Below are positions 32,009 to 41,869 of a DNA stretch of 64,000 bases, piece by piece. The stretch spans positions 1,798,001-1,862,000 of the forward strand of contig NZ_JAARML010000001.1 in NCBI RefSeq assembly GCF_011759375.1. The letters run 5' to 3'. Position 1 is the stretch's first letter. Each line of letters starts with the position of its first letter. The position numbers and the translations under genes were made by a program. The notes under the pieces are model-generated. The model saw only the letters and a program-made list of their open reading frames with translations, ran no database searches and was not told the origin of the DNA. This DNA comes from Paraflavitalea devenefica (GTDB lineage: Bacteria > Bacteroidota > Bacteroidia > Chitinophagales > Chitinophagaceae).

Positions 32009-35000
32009 ATGCAGTCTATGTGTCAAAAGTTGTTGTTACCGCTCTTTATTATACTATGCTGGTTTTCCGTGCCGGCGCAGGTATCCTCCCTGTATTTTGA
32101 CAGGCTGACCATACAGAATGGCCTTTCTCACAGTAAGGTGAATTGTATTATCCGTGATCAGCGTGGTTTTATGTGGTTTGGCACCAATGACGGGCTGAAC
32201 CGCTATGACGGCCATAATTTCGTGGTATTCCAGCATAAGCCCGGCGACAGCACCACTATTTCCGGCAATATTATCAATGATATCCTGGAGGACGAACAGG
32301 GCGTATTGTGGATCGCTACCGCAGATGGCGGACTGAGCCGGTATGATTACAGGCAATCCAGGCGGCTGCAGTTCAAACAATACCGGCATTCGCCGGGAGA
32401 CAGTAATTCTATTCCCGTCAATATGCTGAATAAGCTGCAGCTCGACCGGCAGGGCTATTTATGGATAGCCACCAGCGGGGTGGCCCTGCTGCGTTTTGAC
32501 CGTGTGCGAGAACAGTTCATAGAGCCTGTGAAGCATGGTACGATGACGGCGCTGGATGTGGAGCTGGACCATGCCGGGATATTGTGGGTGGGCAGGGTTG
32601 GCGGCGGCATGCTGAAGATGAACCCACGCAACCTGCAATATGAAACAGAACCGGCCTATAAGGACCTGTATGCCAAGCTGCCGCATGCAGTGATCACTTC
32701 CCTGTTTGCAGATAATGAACAGCAGCTATGGTTTGGCTCCTGGGATAAGGTATTGTACTGCCGTTCGACTGTAACCGGGGAAGAAAAGGTATTCCGGCAG
32801 ACAGACGATCCGTATTCTTTTAAGAATGATGAGATCAGTTGCTTTACTGCGGATGCCCGTGGCCGTATATGGATGGGCGGCCGGTATGGCGGTTTGCATA
32901 TTTATGATAAGAAAACCGGTCGCTTTTATAATTATAAGTACGACCCTGCCCGCGAAGGCACTATTTCCGATAACCGGATCAATAGTCTGTATACCGATAA
33001 GAATGGCGTAGTATGGGTGGCTACCAATAATGGGATCTGTATACATCATCCCATGCTGCAGCAGTTTGAGCAAACTTTCCTGCCGCCTGTTAAAGGGGTT
33101 AATACGACCAATATTACGATCTATGATTTTTATGAGCGTGATGGTCAGTTATGGATTGGCACCAGTGAGGGTATTTATAAGAGACAGGCGGGTAGTCATG
33201 ATCTTACTTTTCACCCGGTACTATATAAGGGTAACCGCCTGCGGGTGACCAGGTTCTTTGAAGATGTGGACGGCACGTTGTACCTGGGAACCGATTATTC
33301 CTTATTCCGGTGTAACCCCAATACTTTGCAGGTAAGCCTGCTGCCCAATACAGAGCAGGACCGGGTGATGAATAAGATCATAGAATCGAGGGTTGTGTCT
33401 ATTGTCAGGGATACAGTAGATGGGCATCCCGTATTGATGACGGCCCCCTATGGGCATTTTCTTGCTTATTATGACCTGGTGGAACAACGATGGATAAGCC
33501 GGCATGATCCTGTAAAGGATGTGATCAACCATCTTAAGCTGGGGGATAATAATAACCTGATACGGAAGGTGTACAAAACGCGGGATGGCCAGTTCTGGAC
33601 TACTTCCGTTACCAGGGGGCTGGGTACGCGGCCCAGGAAAGACGAAGCGGCGCTGCAGTTTTTTAATAATGACCCGGCCACGACTGGCAGCATCAGCAAT
33701 AATAATGTGTATGATATGCTGGAAGATGCTGCCGGCAATTTGTGGGTAAGTACTTATGGCGGCGGATTGAATTATTATAACAGGACCAACCGGCAGTTTA
33801 CCCATATTCCCACGTCCAATAACCTGCTGGAAGGAATAGCCGTGGATGCGCGTGGTAATGTGTGGATGATCAGCAATGGCAACCTGCATAAGTATGACCC
33901 GCTGCGGAAGTCTTATACTTCCTTTGAATTGCCGGATATTGAGAAGGTGGGTGGAGTGAAAGGCGCTATTTTTAAAGACAGCAAGGGCAATTTGTATGTG
34001 GCAGGCACCAATTATTTTATCGCTTTTAATCCGCCTGCTGTGAAGGAGGCGCATGACCTGCCACAGGTATTCTTCACTGATTTTAAGATATTCAACGAGT
34101 CGTTCAGTGATCTGTTGCTGAAAGACAGGATCGTACTGCAATATGACCAGAACTATTTTACAGTAGCTTTTGCGGCGCCTTATTTTTCTGCCGGACATTA
34201 TATCCGTTATTCCTATATCCTGGAGGGAAGGGACAAGGCCTGGATAGATATCGGTACCAATGTTGCGCAGGAGTTCTCGAACCTGGAAGCAAAGGACTAT
34301 GTACTGAAGGTGAGGGCTACCAATAATGCCGGCCTATGGCATGAAAAAGTGGCTACCATCCATATTACGATTGTGCCTCCCTTCTGGCAACGTTGGTGGT
34401 TTTATGGACTTTGCGCCCTGGTAACCGGTCTTATTATTTATGCCATTTACCGTTACCGCATTGATCAGTTGTTGAAGCAACAGGCCATCCGCAATAAGAT
34501 AGCGCAGGACCTGCATGACAATGTAGGGTCTACCCTGAGTAGTATTTCCGTGTATAGCCAGGTGGCCAGGATCTACCATGAGCAGGAGCGGCAGGGCGAT
34601 CTGCAGCAAACACTGGAGAAGATCAGCGATACTTCGGGCGAGATGATCTCGGAAATGAATGATATTGTGTGGGCCATTAATCCCCGGCATGATAATATGG
34701 AGACCATCCTGCAGCGGATGGAATCTTTTGCCAGACCCCTGCTGGCCTCCAAAGAGATCACTTTTCATTTTGAAGTAGATCCTGGCATTAAGCAGGTGAA
34801 CCTGGAAATGACCCGTCGTAAGAATTTTTACCTGATCTTTAAAGAGGCGGTAAATAACGCATTAAAATATGCGCAATGTAAGAACCTGTGGGTAAAGATC
34901 AGCCTGCGACACCACCATATAGACCTGGAAGTGAAGGATGACGGCGCGGGTTTTGACCTGGAGAAGGTGCAGATCTATGCTTCCCAGTCGCTGTCGGGCA

Positions 35001-35110
35001 ATGGCTTGCGCAATATGGAGATGCGCGCTGCGGAGATGAAGGGGGTATGGACGATCAGCAGCAAACCCGGTGAAGGGACTAAGGTCCATTTGCGGTTTCC
35101 TGCAGGATAG
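32009..35110 (+). CDS. Two-component sensor with beta-propeller and Y_Y_Y domains
   Basis: The 1033-residue protein has a signal peptide or first helix (residues 8-23), then about twelve to fourteen Reg_prop repeats forming two periplasmic beta-propellers (about 25-680; repeated patterns such as GLSHSKVNCIIRDQRGFMWFGTNDGL). A Y_Y_Y domain (about 710-785), one membrane helix (about 795-815), and a HisKA_3/HATPase kinase follow, with the phospho-site His836 in QDLHDNVGSTLSS. Unlike the hybrid sensors of Bacteroides it lacks a receiver and HTH; those are in the next gene. Such sensors usually read polysaccharides, but no glycan locus is nearby. Confidence 0.92.
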   Translation: MQSMCQKLLLPLFIILCWFSVPAQVSSLYFDRLTIQNGLSHSKVNCIIRDQRGFMWFGTNDGLNRYDGHNFVVFQHKPGDSTTISGNIINDILEDEQGVLWIATADGGLSRYDYRQSRRLQFKQYRHSPGDSNSIPVNMLNKLQLDRQGYLWIATSGVALLRFDRVREQFIEPVKHGTMTALDVELDHAGILWVGRVGGGMLKMNPRNLQYETEPAYKDLYAKLPHAVITSLFADNEQQLWFGSWDKVLYCRSTVTGEEKVFRQTDDPYSFKNDEISCFTADARGRIWMGGRYGGLHIYDKKTGRFYNYKYDPAREGTISDNRINSLYTDKNGVVWVATNNGICIHHPMLQQFEQTFLPPVKGVNTTNITIYDFYERDGQLWIGTSEGIYKRQAGSHDLTFHPVLYKGNRLRVTRFFEDVDGTLYLGTDYSLFRCNPNTLQVSLLPNTEQDRVMNKIIESRVVSIVRDTVDGHPVLMTAPYGHFLAYYDLVEQRWISRHDPVKDVINHLKLGDNNNLIRKVYKTRDGQFWTTSVTRGLGTRPRKDEAALQFFNNDPATTGSISNNNVYDMLEDAAGNLWVSTYGGGLNYYNRTNRQFTHIPTSNNLLEGIAVDARGNVWMISNGNLHKYDPLRKSYTSFELPDIEKVGGVKGAIFKDSKGNLYVAGTNYFIAFNPPAVKEAHDLPQVFFTDFKIFNESFSDLLLKDRIVLQYDQNYFTVAFAAPYFSAGHYIRYSYILEGRDKAWIDIGTNVAQEFSNLEAKDYVLKVRATNNAGLWHEKVATIHITIVPPFWQRWWFYGLCALVTGLIIYAIYRYRIDQLLKQQAIRNKIAQDLHDNVGSTLSSISVYSQVARIYHEQERQGDLQQTLEKISDTSGEMISEMNDIVWAINPRHDNMETILQRMESFARPLLASKEITFHFEVDPGIKQVNLEMTRRKNFYLIFKEAVNNALKYAQCKNLWVKISLRHHHIDLEVKDDGAGFDLEKVQIYASQSLSGNGLRNMEMRAAEMKGVWTISSKPGEGTKVHLRFPAG

Positions 35111-35177
35111 GTTCCATCACCGAATGTGGGGATTGCGGGGTAACGGCAAAAGTGCGAAATTTGAGTAATACATTTAT

Positions 35178-35825
35178 ATGAACCTGCGCATCGCAATATT
35201 TGACGATAATAAGAATATCCGTGAAAGCATTACCATGTTGTTGAAAACAGTGCCTTCCTTTGAAGTAGTAGGCTCTTTCTCGCATGTCCTGGACTGTGTG
35301 GAAGATGTGCGGGACTGTAAGCCTGATATCGTGCTGATGGATATAGAGATGCCCGGCATGACGGGCATTGAGGCCGTTACAGCTATCCGGAAAGCGTTTC
35401 CCCATATCCAGGTATTGATGCAAACGGTTTTTGAAGATGATGACCGTGTATTTGATTCTATCTGCGCCGGTGCTTCAGGTTATATTCTTAAGAATCACCT
35501 GAACACGAAGCTGGTGGAAGCGATCATGGAATTGCAGTATGGCGGTTCGCCCATGTCGCCCTCCATTGCCCGTAAGGTGCTGGGAAAACTGCAACAGATC
35601 CCGCAGCATATTAAGCCGGAAGAAGCGCCGGACTATCACCTTACGCCCCGTGAAAAAGAAGTACTGGCCTGCATTGTGGAAGGGCTCAGTTATAAGATGA
35701 TTGCCGACCGGTTAAGCATCAGCTATGAAACGGTACGCAGCCACGTAAAAAAGATCTATGAGAAACTGCATGTAGCTTCTCTTACCGAAGCAGTGGCCAA
35801 AGCGATCAATCAAAGGATCGTTTAA
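35178..35825 (+). CDS. NarL/FixJ-family response regulator, partner of the propeller sensor
   Basis: The 215 residues hold a receiver domain (Asp9/Asp10, phosphoacceptor Asp55 in VLMDIEMPG) and a LuxR-type HTH (about 148-212, LTPREKEVLACIVEGL to YETVRSHVKKIYEKLH). It starts 67 bases after the sensor kinase and is surely its cognate regulator. The nearest candidate target is the tandem palindrome at 30943-30980, because NarL-type dimers bind short inverted repeats; that link is inference. Confidence 0.92.
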   Translation: MNLRIAIFDDNKNIRESITMLLKTVPSFEVVGSFSHVLDCVEDVRDCKPDIVLMDIEMPGMTGIEAVTAIRKAFPHIQVLMQTVFEDDDRVFDSICAGASGYILKNHLNTKLVEAIMELQYGGSPMSPSIARKVLGKLQQIPQHIKPEEAPDYHLTPREKEVLACIVEGLSYKMIADRLSISYETVRSHVKKIYEKLHVASLTEAVAKAINQRIV

Positions 35826-35941
35826 ACCTTCTCCCCATATCCGGTTGGTTATCCTACTCATTTTGGTGATTGTACAGTTCACGCGGACGAAGCAATTTTG
35901 TGTCTTCAATCCGCATCGTTTCAATCACAATTTTATAAGCC

Positions 35942-36853
35942 ATGAGTAAACAAGTGTTATCCTTCATAGGATTATTGCTGACAGGGGCCGGCCTATTCGC
36001 ACAGCCTGCACAAAATGATATTGCCACACCTGCTGTTCAGTCTATTCAATTATCTACCGGTGTAAACCTGCAATATGTAGAGCAGGGCAACCCATCGGGC
36101 ACCCCCGTTATTTTCCTGCACGGATTTACGGATTCCTGGCATTCGTATGAACTGGTATTGCCCCACCTGCCGGCTACTTTGCATGCCTTTGCTTTATCGC
36201 AAAGAGGGCATGGAGACGCGGAGAAACCGCTGGCCGGTTATGATCCAAAGGATTTTGCAGCGGATGTAGCCGCTTTCCTCGAAGCGAAAAAGATCAAAGC
36301 CGCTCTTGTTGTGGGACATTCCATGGGTTCCATAGTTGCGCAACGTTTTGCTATTGATCATCCTTCCAAAACAATGGGTATTGTATTGATAGGCACGTTT
36401 GCCGATTTCAACAGCAATGAAACGATACAGGGTTTTGGTCAGGTGCTGGATACGCTGAATGATCCTATTGAGGAGAAGTTTGCCGCCGAATTCCAGCAAA
36501 GCACCCTGGGCAATCCCATCCCGCCTGCCTTTCTGCAAACGATGATACAGGAAAGCCTGAAGGTGCCGGCCCGTGTTTGGAAATCGGTAGCAGACCCGCT
36601 GTTCAAAGTGAATTATGTGCCGCTGCTGAAAGCGTATACCAAGCCGGTCCTGATCGTATGGGGTGATAAGGACCTGTTCTCACCCCGGCAGGACCAGGAT
36701 GTACTAGCCAACGCACTGAGCAGGTCGCAATTAGTGGTGTATACAGGCATTGGCCATGCTGTGCACTGGGAAGCGCCGGCAAGATTTACAGCAGACCTGG
36801 TAATCTTTGCCAGGCAACTTAACCATCAAAGTAGAAACCGTTATGAAAAGTAA
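35942..36853 (+). CDS. Secreted alpha/beta hydrolase
   Basis: The 303-residue protein has a signal peptide ending near TGAGLFAQ (residue 21) and a complete alpha/beta-hydrolase fold: oxyanion loop LHGFTDSW (59-66), nucleophile Ser127 in GHSMGS, acid in WGDKDLF, and the base His in GIGHAVHWE. The closest general resemblance is to epoxide hydrolase or haloperoxidase-like esterases, and the substrate is unknown. Its last 11 bases overlap the start of the next gene (ATGAAAAGTAA), so the two are translationally coupled. Confidence 0.88.
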   Translation: MSKQVLSFIGLLLTGAGLFAQPAQNDIATPAVQSIQLSTGVNLQYVEQGNPSGTPVIFLHGFTDSWHSYELVLPHLPATLHAFALSQRGHGDAEKPLAGYDPKDFAADVAAFLEAKKIKAALVVGHSMGSIVAQRFAIDHPSKTMGIVLIGTFADFNSNETIQGFGQVLDTLNDPIEEKFAAEFQQSTLGNPIPPAFLQTMIQESLKVPARVWKSVADPLFKVNYVPLLKAYTKPVLIVWGDKDLFSPRQDQDVLANALSRSQLVVYTGIGHAVHWEAPARFTADLVIFARQLNHQSRNRYEK

Positions 36854-38564
36854 TTTTATCGTTGGCATTGCCATCAGCGTATTATCGGTAGTGATTATAT
36901 TGGTAGCATTTGATACAGCGCCATCCCCCACCCCGGGATGGGATAAGGGGAGCCGTGTAATTTTTTGCTCCCCCTCTTTTGATCCGGAGAAACTGAAGGG
37001 AGGCAAAGCGCCTTTGATCAAGGGCCTGGGCAATCTGCATTATCGCATTACTACCCGCTCAAAGCTGGCGCAGCAATATTTTAACCAGGGGCTTACTTTG
37101 CTCTATGCCTTCAATCATGGTGAAGCAGGACGTTCCTTTATGCAGGCCATCCAACTGGACGCCGACTGTGCGATGGCCTGGTGGGGGATGGGCATGGTAT
37201 TGGGCCCTAACTATAATGCAGCCCTGAACCCTGCCAGCCTGGGGGATATTAATAAAGCGATGACCAACGCCAGGAAGTATAGTGTAAACACCACTGCCAG
37301 GGAGCAGGCATTGATTGCCGCGCTGGTAAAACGTTTTCCAACGGAACCGGTAACAGATATGGCGCCTTATAATGCTGCTTATGCTGCCGCCATGAAGCAG
37401 GCCTATGAACAGTTCCCGGGTGATGCAGAGATTGCTGTGCTGTATGCGGATGCGCTGATGAATGAGCATCCCTGGAATTTGTACCAGAAAGACGGTACCC
37501 CACAACCCTGGACACCTGCTATTGAGCAGTTACTGGAAAAGACAATGACCGCATTTCCCAATCATGCAGGAGCGCTTCATCTTTATATCCATGCTGTGGA
37601 AGCTTCGCGCACGGCCAGCAGAGGCATCCCTGCGGCCCGTAAGTTGCTGAATATGCTGCCCGCCGCCGGCCACCTGGTACATATGCCGGCGCATATTTAT
37701 ATCCGCACAGGGAATTACCATGATGGGGTGATAGCTACTGAAAAAGCACGACTGTCAGACAGCAGTTACATTAATCAATGCAAGGCGGAAGGCGCCTACC
37801 CTTTGTTGTTGTACCCGCATAATATACATTTCCTGGCTGCCTGCGCCTTCCTGGAAGGCAATAGTAAGAAAGCGATAGAAGCTGCCTGGGGCGTATCGCG
37901 TAATGCCGACAGAAAATACCTTGCCCAGTCTGGTACCGTGCAACACTATTATATTATTCCTTACTATGTATTGGTGCACCTGGGTAAATGGGATGATATA
38001 CTGGCGCTGCCTGTTCCCGGTGAATCCCTGAAATATCCGCGCGCCATCTGGCATTATGCACGTGGCATGGCATTGACCGCAAAGGGTAACCTGGCAGCAG
38101 CGCAACAGGAGCTGAAAACTTTGCAGGCGTATGCAGCAGATGAATCCCTGCGGCCTCATTTGATATGGGAAACGAACAGCGCACTGGACCTGATCACGAT
38201 CGCTGCTTTCACGCTGGAAGGGGAAATATTGGGTTATGTACAACAATATGATAAGGCCGTGGCCGTATTGAAGAAGGCGATTGTAATAGAAGATAAACTC
38301 AACTACCAGGAGCCGCCGGATTGGTTCTTCCCCGTGCGTCATACTTTGGGCAATGTGTTGCTGCAGGCCAGGCAATTTGCGGAGGCTGAAAGGGTGTACC
38401 GGGAAGACCTGGTTAACCTGCCGGAGAATGGCTGGGCTTTGATGGGATTGTTCAATAGCCTGACAGGACAAAATAAACCGGACGAAGCGGCGGCTGTTAA
38501 ACAGCGGTTTGACAAGGCCTGGCAATGGGCCGATATAACGATCACTTCTTCCAGAAAATATTAA
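36843..38564 (+). CDS. TPR-containing exported protein of unknown function
   Basis: The ATG at 36843 overlaps the hydrolase stop codon and gives 573 residues. A hydrophobic N-terminal helix (about residues 6-22) anchors or exports it. The remainder is alpha-helical with TPR units: one near residues 65-110 (QYFNQGLTLLYAFNHGEAGRSF, AWWGMGMVLGPNYN) and more toward the C-terminus (EPPDWFFPVRHTLGNVLL, RQFAEAERVYRED). Related large TPR proteins occur widely in Bacteroidota and Proteobacteria without assigned function. Coupling to the hydrolase suggests they act together in the envelope. A terminator follows at 38717. Confidence 0.82.
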   Translation: MKSNFIVGIAISVLSVVIILVAFDTAPSPTPGWDKGSRVIFCSPSFDPEKLKGGKAPLIKGLGNLHYRITTRSKLAQQYFNQGLTLLYAFNHGEAGRSFMQAIQLDADCAMAWWGMGMVLGPNYNAALNPASLGDINKAMTNARKYSVNTTAREQALIAALVKRFPTEPVTDMAPYNAAYAAAMKQAYEQFPGDAEIAVLYADALMNEHPWNLYQKDGTPQPWTPAIEQLLEKTMTAFPNHAGALHLYIHAVEASRTASRGIPAARKLLNMLPAAGHLVHMPAHIYIRTGNYHDGVIATEKARLSDSSYINQCKAEGAYPLLLYPHNIHFLAACAFLEGNSKKAIEAAWGVSRNADRKYLAQSGTVQHYYIIPYYVLVHLGKWDDILALPVPGESLKYPRAIWHYARGMALTAKGNLAAAQQELKTLQAYAADESLRPHLIWETNSALDLITIAAFTLEGEILGYVQQYDKAVAVLKKAIVIEDKLNYQEPPDWFFPVRHTLGNVLLQARQFAEAERVYREDLVNLPENGWALMGLFNSLTGQNKPDEAAAVKQRFDKAWQWADITITSSRKY

Positions 38565-38716
38565 ACCGCCAGGGCGCTATCCGGACTCTTTCAGCGTTAA
38601 AGAAACCTGTAATGGGGAATCAACGTAATAATACATAGACCCGGGAGAATCAGGTATCTGAATCCTTGCAGAAAGGAATTTCTCCTGTGGGTTATCATTA
38701 GTTCTAAGGGTTTGGT

Positions 38717-38747
38717 TCCCTGTCCTTTCCAGGACAGGGATTTTTTA
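38717..38747 (+). terminator. Strong terminator after the TPR gene
   Basis: TCCCTGTCCT (38717-38726) and AGGACAGGGA (38731-38740) form a perfect 10-bp stem with a four-base loop, followed by six T. Confidence 0.85.
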
Positions 38748-38807
38748 TGGGAGGCAACCCTCCCTGATAATTATCCGTAAGAATAGTCACAGGAAATAAG
38801 TTGTAAT

Positions 38808-39158
38808 ATGATGAAAAAAGTTTTTTTCACCTTATCAGTATGCCTGGCGGTGTTCATTGGTTGTACCAATGATAAGGATGAACTGTTAAATCCCGCAGGA
38901 GGTGATTGTACAGGTGTTAATGCCAGTTTTGTTAATGATGTATTGCCCATCATCCAGGCCAATTGCCAGGGATGTCATGGAGTAGGCTCTACCAACGGCC
39001 CGGGGCAGTTAACCACTTATAACGAGATTTCAAATGCCGGCACACGGATAAAAAATGCTGTTGTCAGCGGCTTTATGCCGAGGAATGCCGCGCCCCTCCC
39101 TGCCGCAGACATCAGGAAGATCAGGTGCTGGGTAGATTCAGGAACACCCAATAATTAA
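38808..39158 (+). CDS. Lipoprotein c-type cytochrome
   Basis: The 116-residue protein has a lipoprotein signal (VFIGC, Cys19) and a single haem c site, CQGCH at residues 53-57, preceded by FVNDVLPIIQANC, the pattern of the small cytochrome domains seen in Bacteroidota (planctomycete-type cytochrome C). A Met in SGFMPRN is a plausible sixth ligand. It begins a tight four-gene run with an OB-fold protein, YceI and a beta-barrel and may pass electrons in the periplasm. MM at the start leaves a choice of two adjacent ATGs. Confidence 0.85.
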   Translation: MMKKVFFTLSVCLAVFIGCTNDKDELLNPAGGDCTGVNASFVNDVLPIIQANCQGCHGVGSTNGPGQLTTYNEISNAGTRIKNAVVSGFMPRNAAPLPAADIRKIRCWVDSGTPNN

Positions 39159-39161
39159 TAC

Positions 39162-39611
39162 ATGTCAAAGAAACAGGCAATTATTATCAGCATCCTGCTG
39201 GTGCTTGCTGCGGTAGCTATTTATGTATACCGTGAATACAACCGTACCAATAAGGACCTGGCTACTGTAGCGCCTGATTATACGGTGCAGGCCACTGCAT
39301 TGGTGAATGAGTTTTTGGCCAATGATTCAGTGGCTTATAATAAGTACCGCAATAAAATACTGGCTGTACAGGGGATGGTGAAAGCCGTGGATAATGTGGA
39401 TGGCGATTGTACGGTAGTGTTGGGTGATACCATGGAGCTGTCGTCTTCTGTGAGGTGCCTGCTGGATAGTGCGCACGCTGCTACCGGCGCCGGTTTTAAA
39501 CGTGGCAACCAGGTTACTATTAAAGGCGCTATCACCGGGTTTAAAAAAGATGATACCGGCCTGCTGGGCTCTGATGTGGAACTGAACAGGTGTGTGATAG
39601 GAGGAGAGTAG
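39162..39611 (+). CDS. Membrane-anchored OB-fold protein (tRNA_anti-like)
   Basis: This 149-residue protein has one N-terminal membrane helix (residues 5-22) and a periplasmic OB-fold-like domain (about 45-145; KILAVQGMVKAVDNVDGDCTV is the first strand pair, GNQVTIKGAITGFKKD the later one). Proteins of this tRNA_anti-like class occur next to YceI and c-type cytochrome genes in Bacteroidota. It starts three bases after the cytochrome stop codon, clearly one operon. Two cysteines are conserved in position (DCTVV, VRCLL). Function unknown. Confidence 0.78.
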   Translation: MSKKQAIIISILLVLAAVAIYVYREYNRTNKDLATVAPDYTVQATALVNEFLANDSVAYNKYRNKILAVQGMVKAVDNVDGDCTVVLGDTMELSSSVRCLLDSAHAATGAGFKRGNQVTIKGAITGFKKDDTGLLGSDVELNRCVIGGE

Positions 39612-39647
39612 TAAGTCAATTTCAACATATTACAAAATAGCACAGGA

Positions 39648-40208
39648 ATGAAAAAGCGGGTTATTGGACTGACCAGTGTATGGGTATTATTATCTGTACT
39701 GGTTACTGCACAGGATAAATTTTTTACCAAGAATGGTAAGATATCTTTTGTATCAAAAGGGAATATTGAAACCATCACCGCAAAGCACAAAGGCATTACT
39801 GCTGTAGTGGACTCCAAAAGCGGGGCTGTACAGTTTGCCGTGCTGATGAAAGGGTTTGAGTTTGCCAAAGCCCTGATGCAGGAACATTTCAATGAGAATT
39901 ATGTGGAAAGTGATAAGTATCCCAAGGCAGATTTTAAAGGGCAGGTAACAAATAACAGTGAGGTGAATTATGCCCAGGATGGGTCATATAATGCCAAAGT
40001 AAAGGGAACCCTTACCATACATGGCGTAAGTAAGGAAGTAGAAGTGCCGGGAAAGATCACGGTGAAGAGCGGCAAGCCGCAACTGAATGCTGATTTTAAT
40101 ATCCTGCTATCGGATTATAATATCAAAATACCAGCCGTAGTAAAGGAAAATATTTCTAATACAGTTACCATAACAGTTGACTGTGCGCTGGAACCTTTAA
40201 AAAATTGA
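39648..40208 (+). CDS. YceI-family periplasmic protein
   Basis: This is a 186-residue secreted lipocalin-like protein with a signal peptide (about residues 1-22, ending near LVTAQ). YceI proteins bind isoprenoids or other amphiphiles in an extended beta-barrel. The segments SKSGAVQFAVLMKGFEFAK, KYPKADFKGQV and GTLTIHGVSKEVEVPG are diagnostic. It sits third in the cytochrome-OB-YceI-barrel run and may carry a lipid-like cofactor such as a quinone for this cluster, which is inference. Confidence 0.9.
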   Translation: MKKRVIGLTSVWVLLSVLVTAQDKFFTKNGKISFVSKGNIETITAKHKGITAVVDSKSGAVQFAVLMKGFEFAKALMQEHFNENYVESDKYPKADFKGQVTNNSEVNYAQDGSYNAKVKGTLTIHGVSKEVEVPGKITVKSGKPQLNADFNILLSDYNIKIPAVVKENISNTVTITVDCALEPLKN

Positions 40209-40232
40209 TTTCTCTTTTTAACAATACTGTTT

Positions 40233-41126
40233 ATGAAAAAAATAATAAGTGGTTGTTTAATGGGGCTTGCTGTATTGCTCTCTGCTAAAACAATCCATGC
40301 CCAGGATCAGGACTTACTGAAAGAGGTGGGTCCTGATTCCGCGAAGAAAGAATATGTAAAGAATGCTTTTAAGTCATCCCGGGTGATCCATTCCCATTCC
40401 ATGGAATTTATTGGTAAGGGTGTATTGGATGTGCGCATCCTGCACCGCTTTGGAACGGTGAAAAACGGATTGAAAGACCTCTTTGGTCTTGACCAGGCCA
40501 ATATGCGTTTTGGCTTTGATTATGGATTGGGTAAAAGCCTTACTATTGGTGTTGGCCGGAGTAACCTGAACAAGGAACTGGACGGGTTTATCAAATACCG
40601 TCCTGTATGGCAATCCAAAGGCCCCGGCGGTGTTCCTTTCTCAGTGGTATTGATATCCGGTATGTCATTGAAGACGCAGGATTTTCCCGAACCCAAAGAG
40701 GTGTATGGTTTCAAGCACCGCCTTGCTTTTTACCAGGAGATCATTATAGGCCGCAAGTTCAGTGAAGCATTGAGCTTACAGGTAAACCCTATTTTCCTGC
40801 ATCGTAATCTGGTGCCGGACACCGATGATGAGAATAATACCTGGGCATTGGGCCTGGGCGGCAGGATAAAGCTATCCAAACGGACAGCCTTTGTAGTGGA
40901 TTATACGCCTGTTCTGTCTGGCCGGCAGCCGGGTACCAAAGATCCGCTGGCCATGGGCTTTGATATAGAGACCGGCGGTCACGTATTCCAGTTGCATTTC
41001 ACCAATGCCTCCGGCATGAATGAAAAAGCTTTCCTGACTACCACTACGGATGATTTCTGGAAAGGTGAGATCAGGTTCGGGTTCAACCTGTCGAGGGTGT
41101 TTACCATTAAAAAGAAGAAAGATTAA
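40233..41126 (+). CDS. DUF5777 family outer-membrane beta-barrel protein
   Basis: The 297 residues comprise a signal peptide (MKKIISGCLMGLAVLLSAK, cleaved near HAQ) and a series of amphipathic strands typical of an outer-membrane barrel (alternating patterns such as MRFGFDYGLGKSLTIGVGRS and KRTAFVVDYTPVL). The sequence resembles the DUF5777 family. It is the last gene of the cluster with the cytochrome, OB-fold and YceI proteins and is presumably their outer-membrane component. The stop codon overlaps the convergent birA gene by four bases. Confidence 0.85.
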   Translation: MKKIISGCLMGLAVLLSAKTIHAQDQDLLKEVGPDSAKKEYVKNAFKSSRVIHSHSMEFIGKGVLDVRILHRFGTVKNGLKDLFGLDQANMRFGFDYGLGKSLTIGVGRSNLNKELDGFIKYRPVWQSKGPGGVPFSVVLISGMSLKTQDFPEPKEVYGFKHRLAFYQEIIIGRKFSEALSLQVNPIFLHRNLVPDTDDENNTWALGLGGRIKLSKRTAFVVDYTPVLSGRQPGTKDPLAMGFDIETGGHVFQLHFTNASGMNEKAFLTTTTDDFWKGEIRFGFNLSRVFTIKKKKD

Positions 41127-41869
41127 ATAACCCATTCCACTTCTCCTACTTCGAAATAACGCTCCAGGGTATCCCGGGTTATAAGCCTTCCATCGGGGGT
41201 CACCCCTTTGATGGTGGTTTCAAAAACGCTATTACCTTTTTTGAGCTTTACAGACTGGTCCAGCTTGTACAGCGCCTGGTGGTAATCTGTCAATAGCTGG
41301 GCGGGATTGTGAATGGCCTGGTAACGGTTTTCGAGGCATTCGCACAGTTCCTGGGCCAATGTATTGATATTGTATGTTTTACCGGTGATCTGCTTGAGGG
41401 AAACGGGTCTGAGCGCCCCGGGCGCAAACTCTGTCTGATTAATGTTGATGCCCATACCGGCGATGGCGAAGAGCCAGTCTGACTGCTGACTTCCGATCCT
41501 CGATTCAATCAATATCCCTCCTGCCTTTCTGTCACGCCAATAGATATCATTGGGCCATTTGATGCAGGTTTCCTCCCCGGCATAATTTTTAAAGAAATCA
41601 TAACAAGCGAGGGCGATAGCTGCTGAAAGGAGGAACTGCTGACTGGTTTTCAGGGGTTGCGGCCGGATTACCACGCTTATCATGATGTTTTCACCCGGGG
41701 TGGTAAGCCAGCTTTTTCCGCGCTGACCGCGGCCAGCCGTCTGTTCCAGGGCAAAATACACGGTACCGTGTTCAGCCTTACCGGCAGTGGCCTGCCCCAT
41801 GGCATAGTTGTTGGTGCTGTCTATTGTCGGTAATATAATAAGCCGTTGGCCGATAGCGGGATATGGCAA
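41123..41869 (-). CDS. birA: Biotin--[acetyl-CoA-carboxylase] ligase
   Basis: This enzyme attaches biotin to the carboxyl-carrier protein. It has 248 residues with the biotinyl-5'-AMP loop motif GRGQRGKSW (about 48-56), the KWPNDIYW strand and the small C-terminal SH3-like domain. There is no N-terminal HTH, so it is the monofunctional ligase and not a repressor. It is divergent from rsfS across about 200 bases. That pairing of birA with rsfS-ftsH is familiar in Bacteroidota. Confidence 0.95.
   Translation of the reverse strand: MPYPAIGQRLIILPTIDSTNNYAMGQATAGKAEHGTVYFALEQTAGRGQRGKSWLTTPGENIMISVVIRPQPLKTSQQFLLSAAIALACYDFFKNYAGEETCIKWPNDIYWRDRKAGGILIESRIGSQQSDWLFAIAGMGININQTEFAPGALRPVSLKQITGKTYNINTLAQELCECLENRYQAIHNPAQLLTDYHQALYKLDQSVKLKKGNSVFETTIKGVTPDGRLITRDTLERYFEVGEVEWVI

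Noticed and set aside
33302..34198. 298-codon frame antisense to the propeller sensor kinase
   Set aside because: It is fully inside a gene with clear domain structure, and its translation has no recognisable motif.
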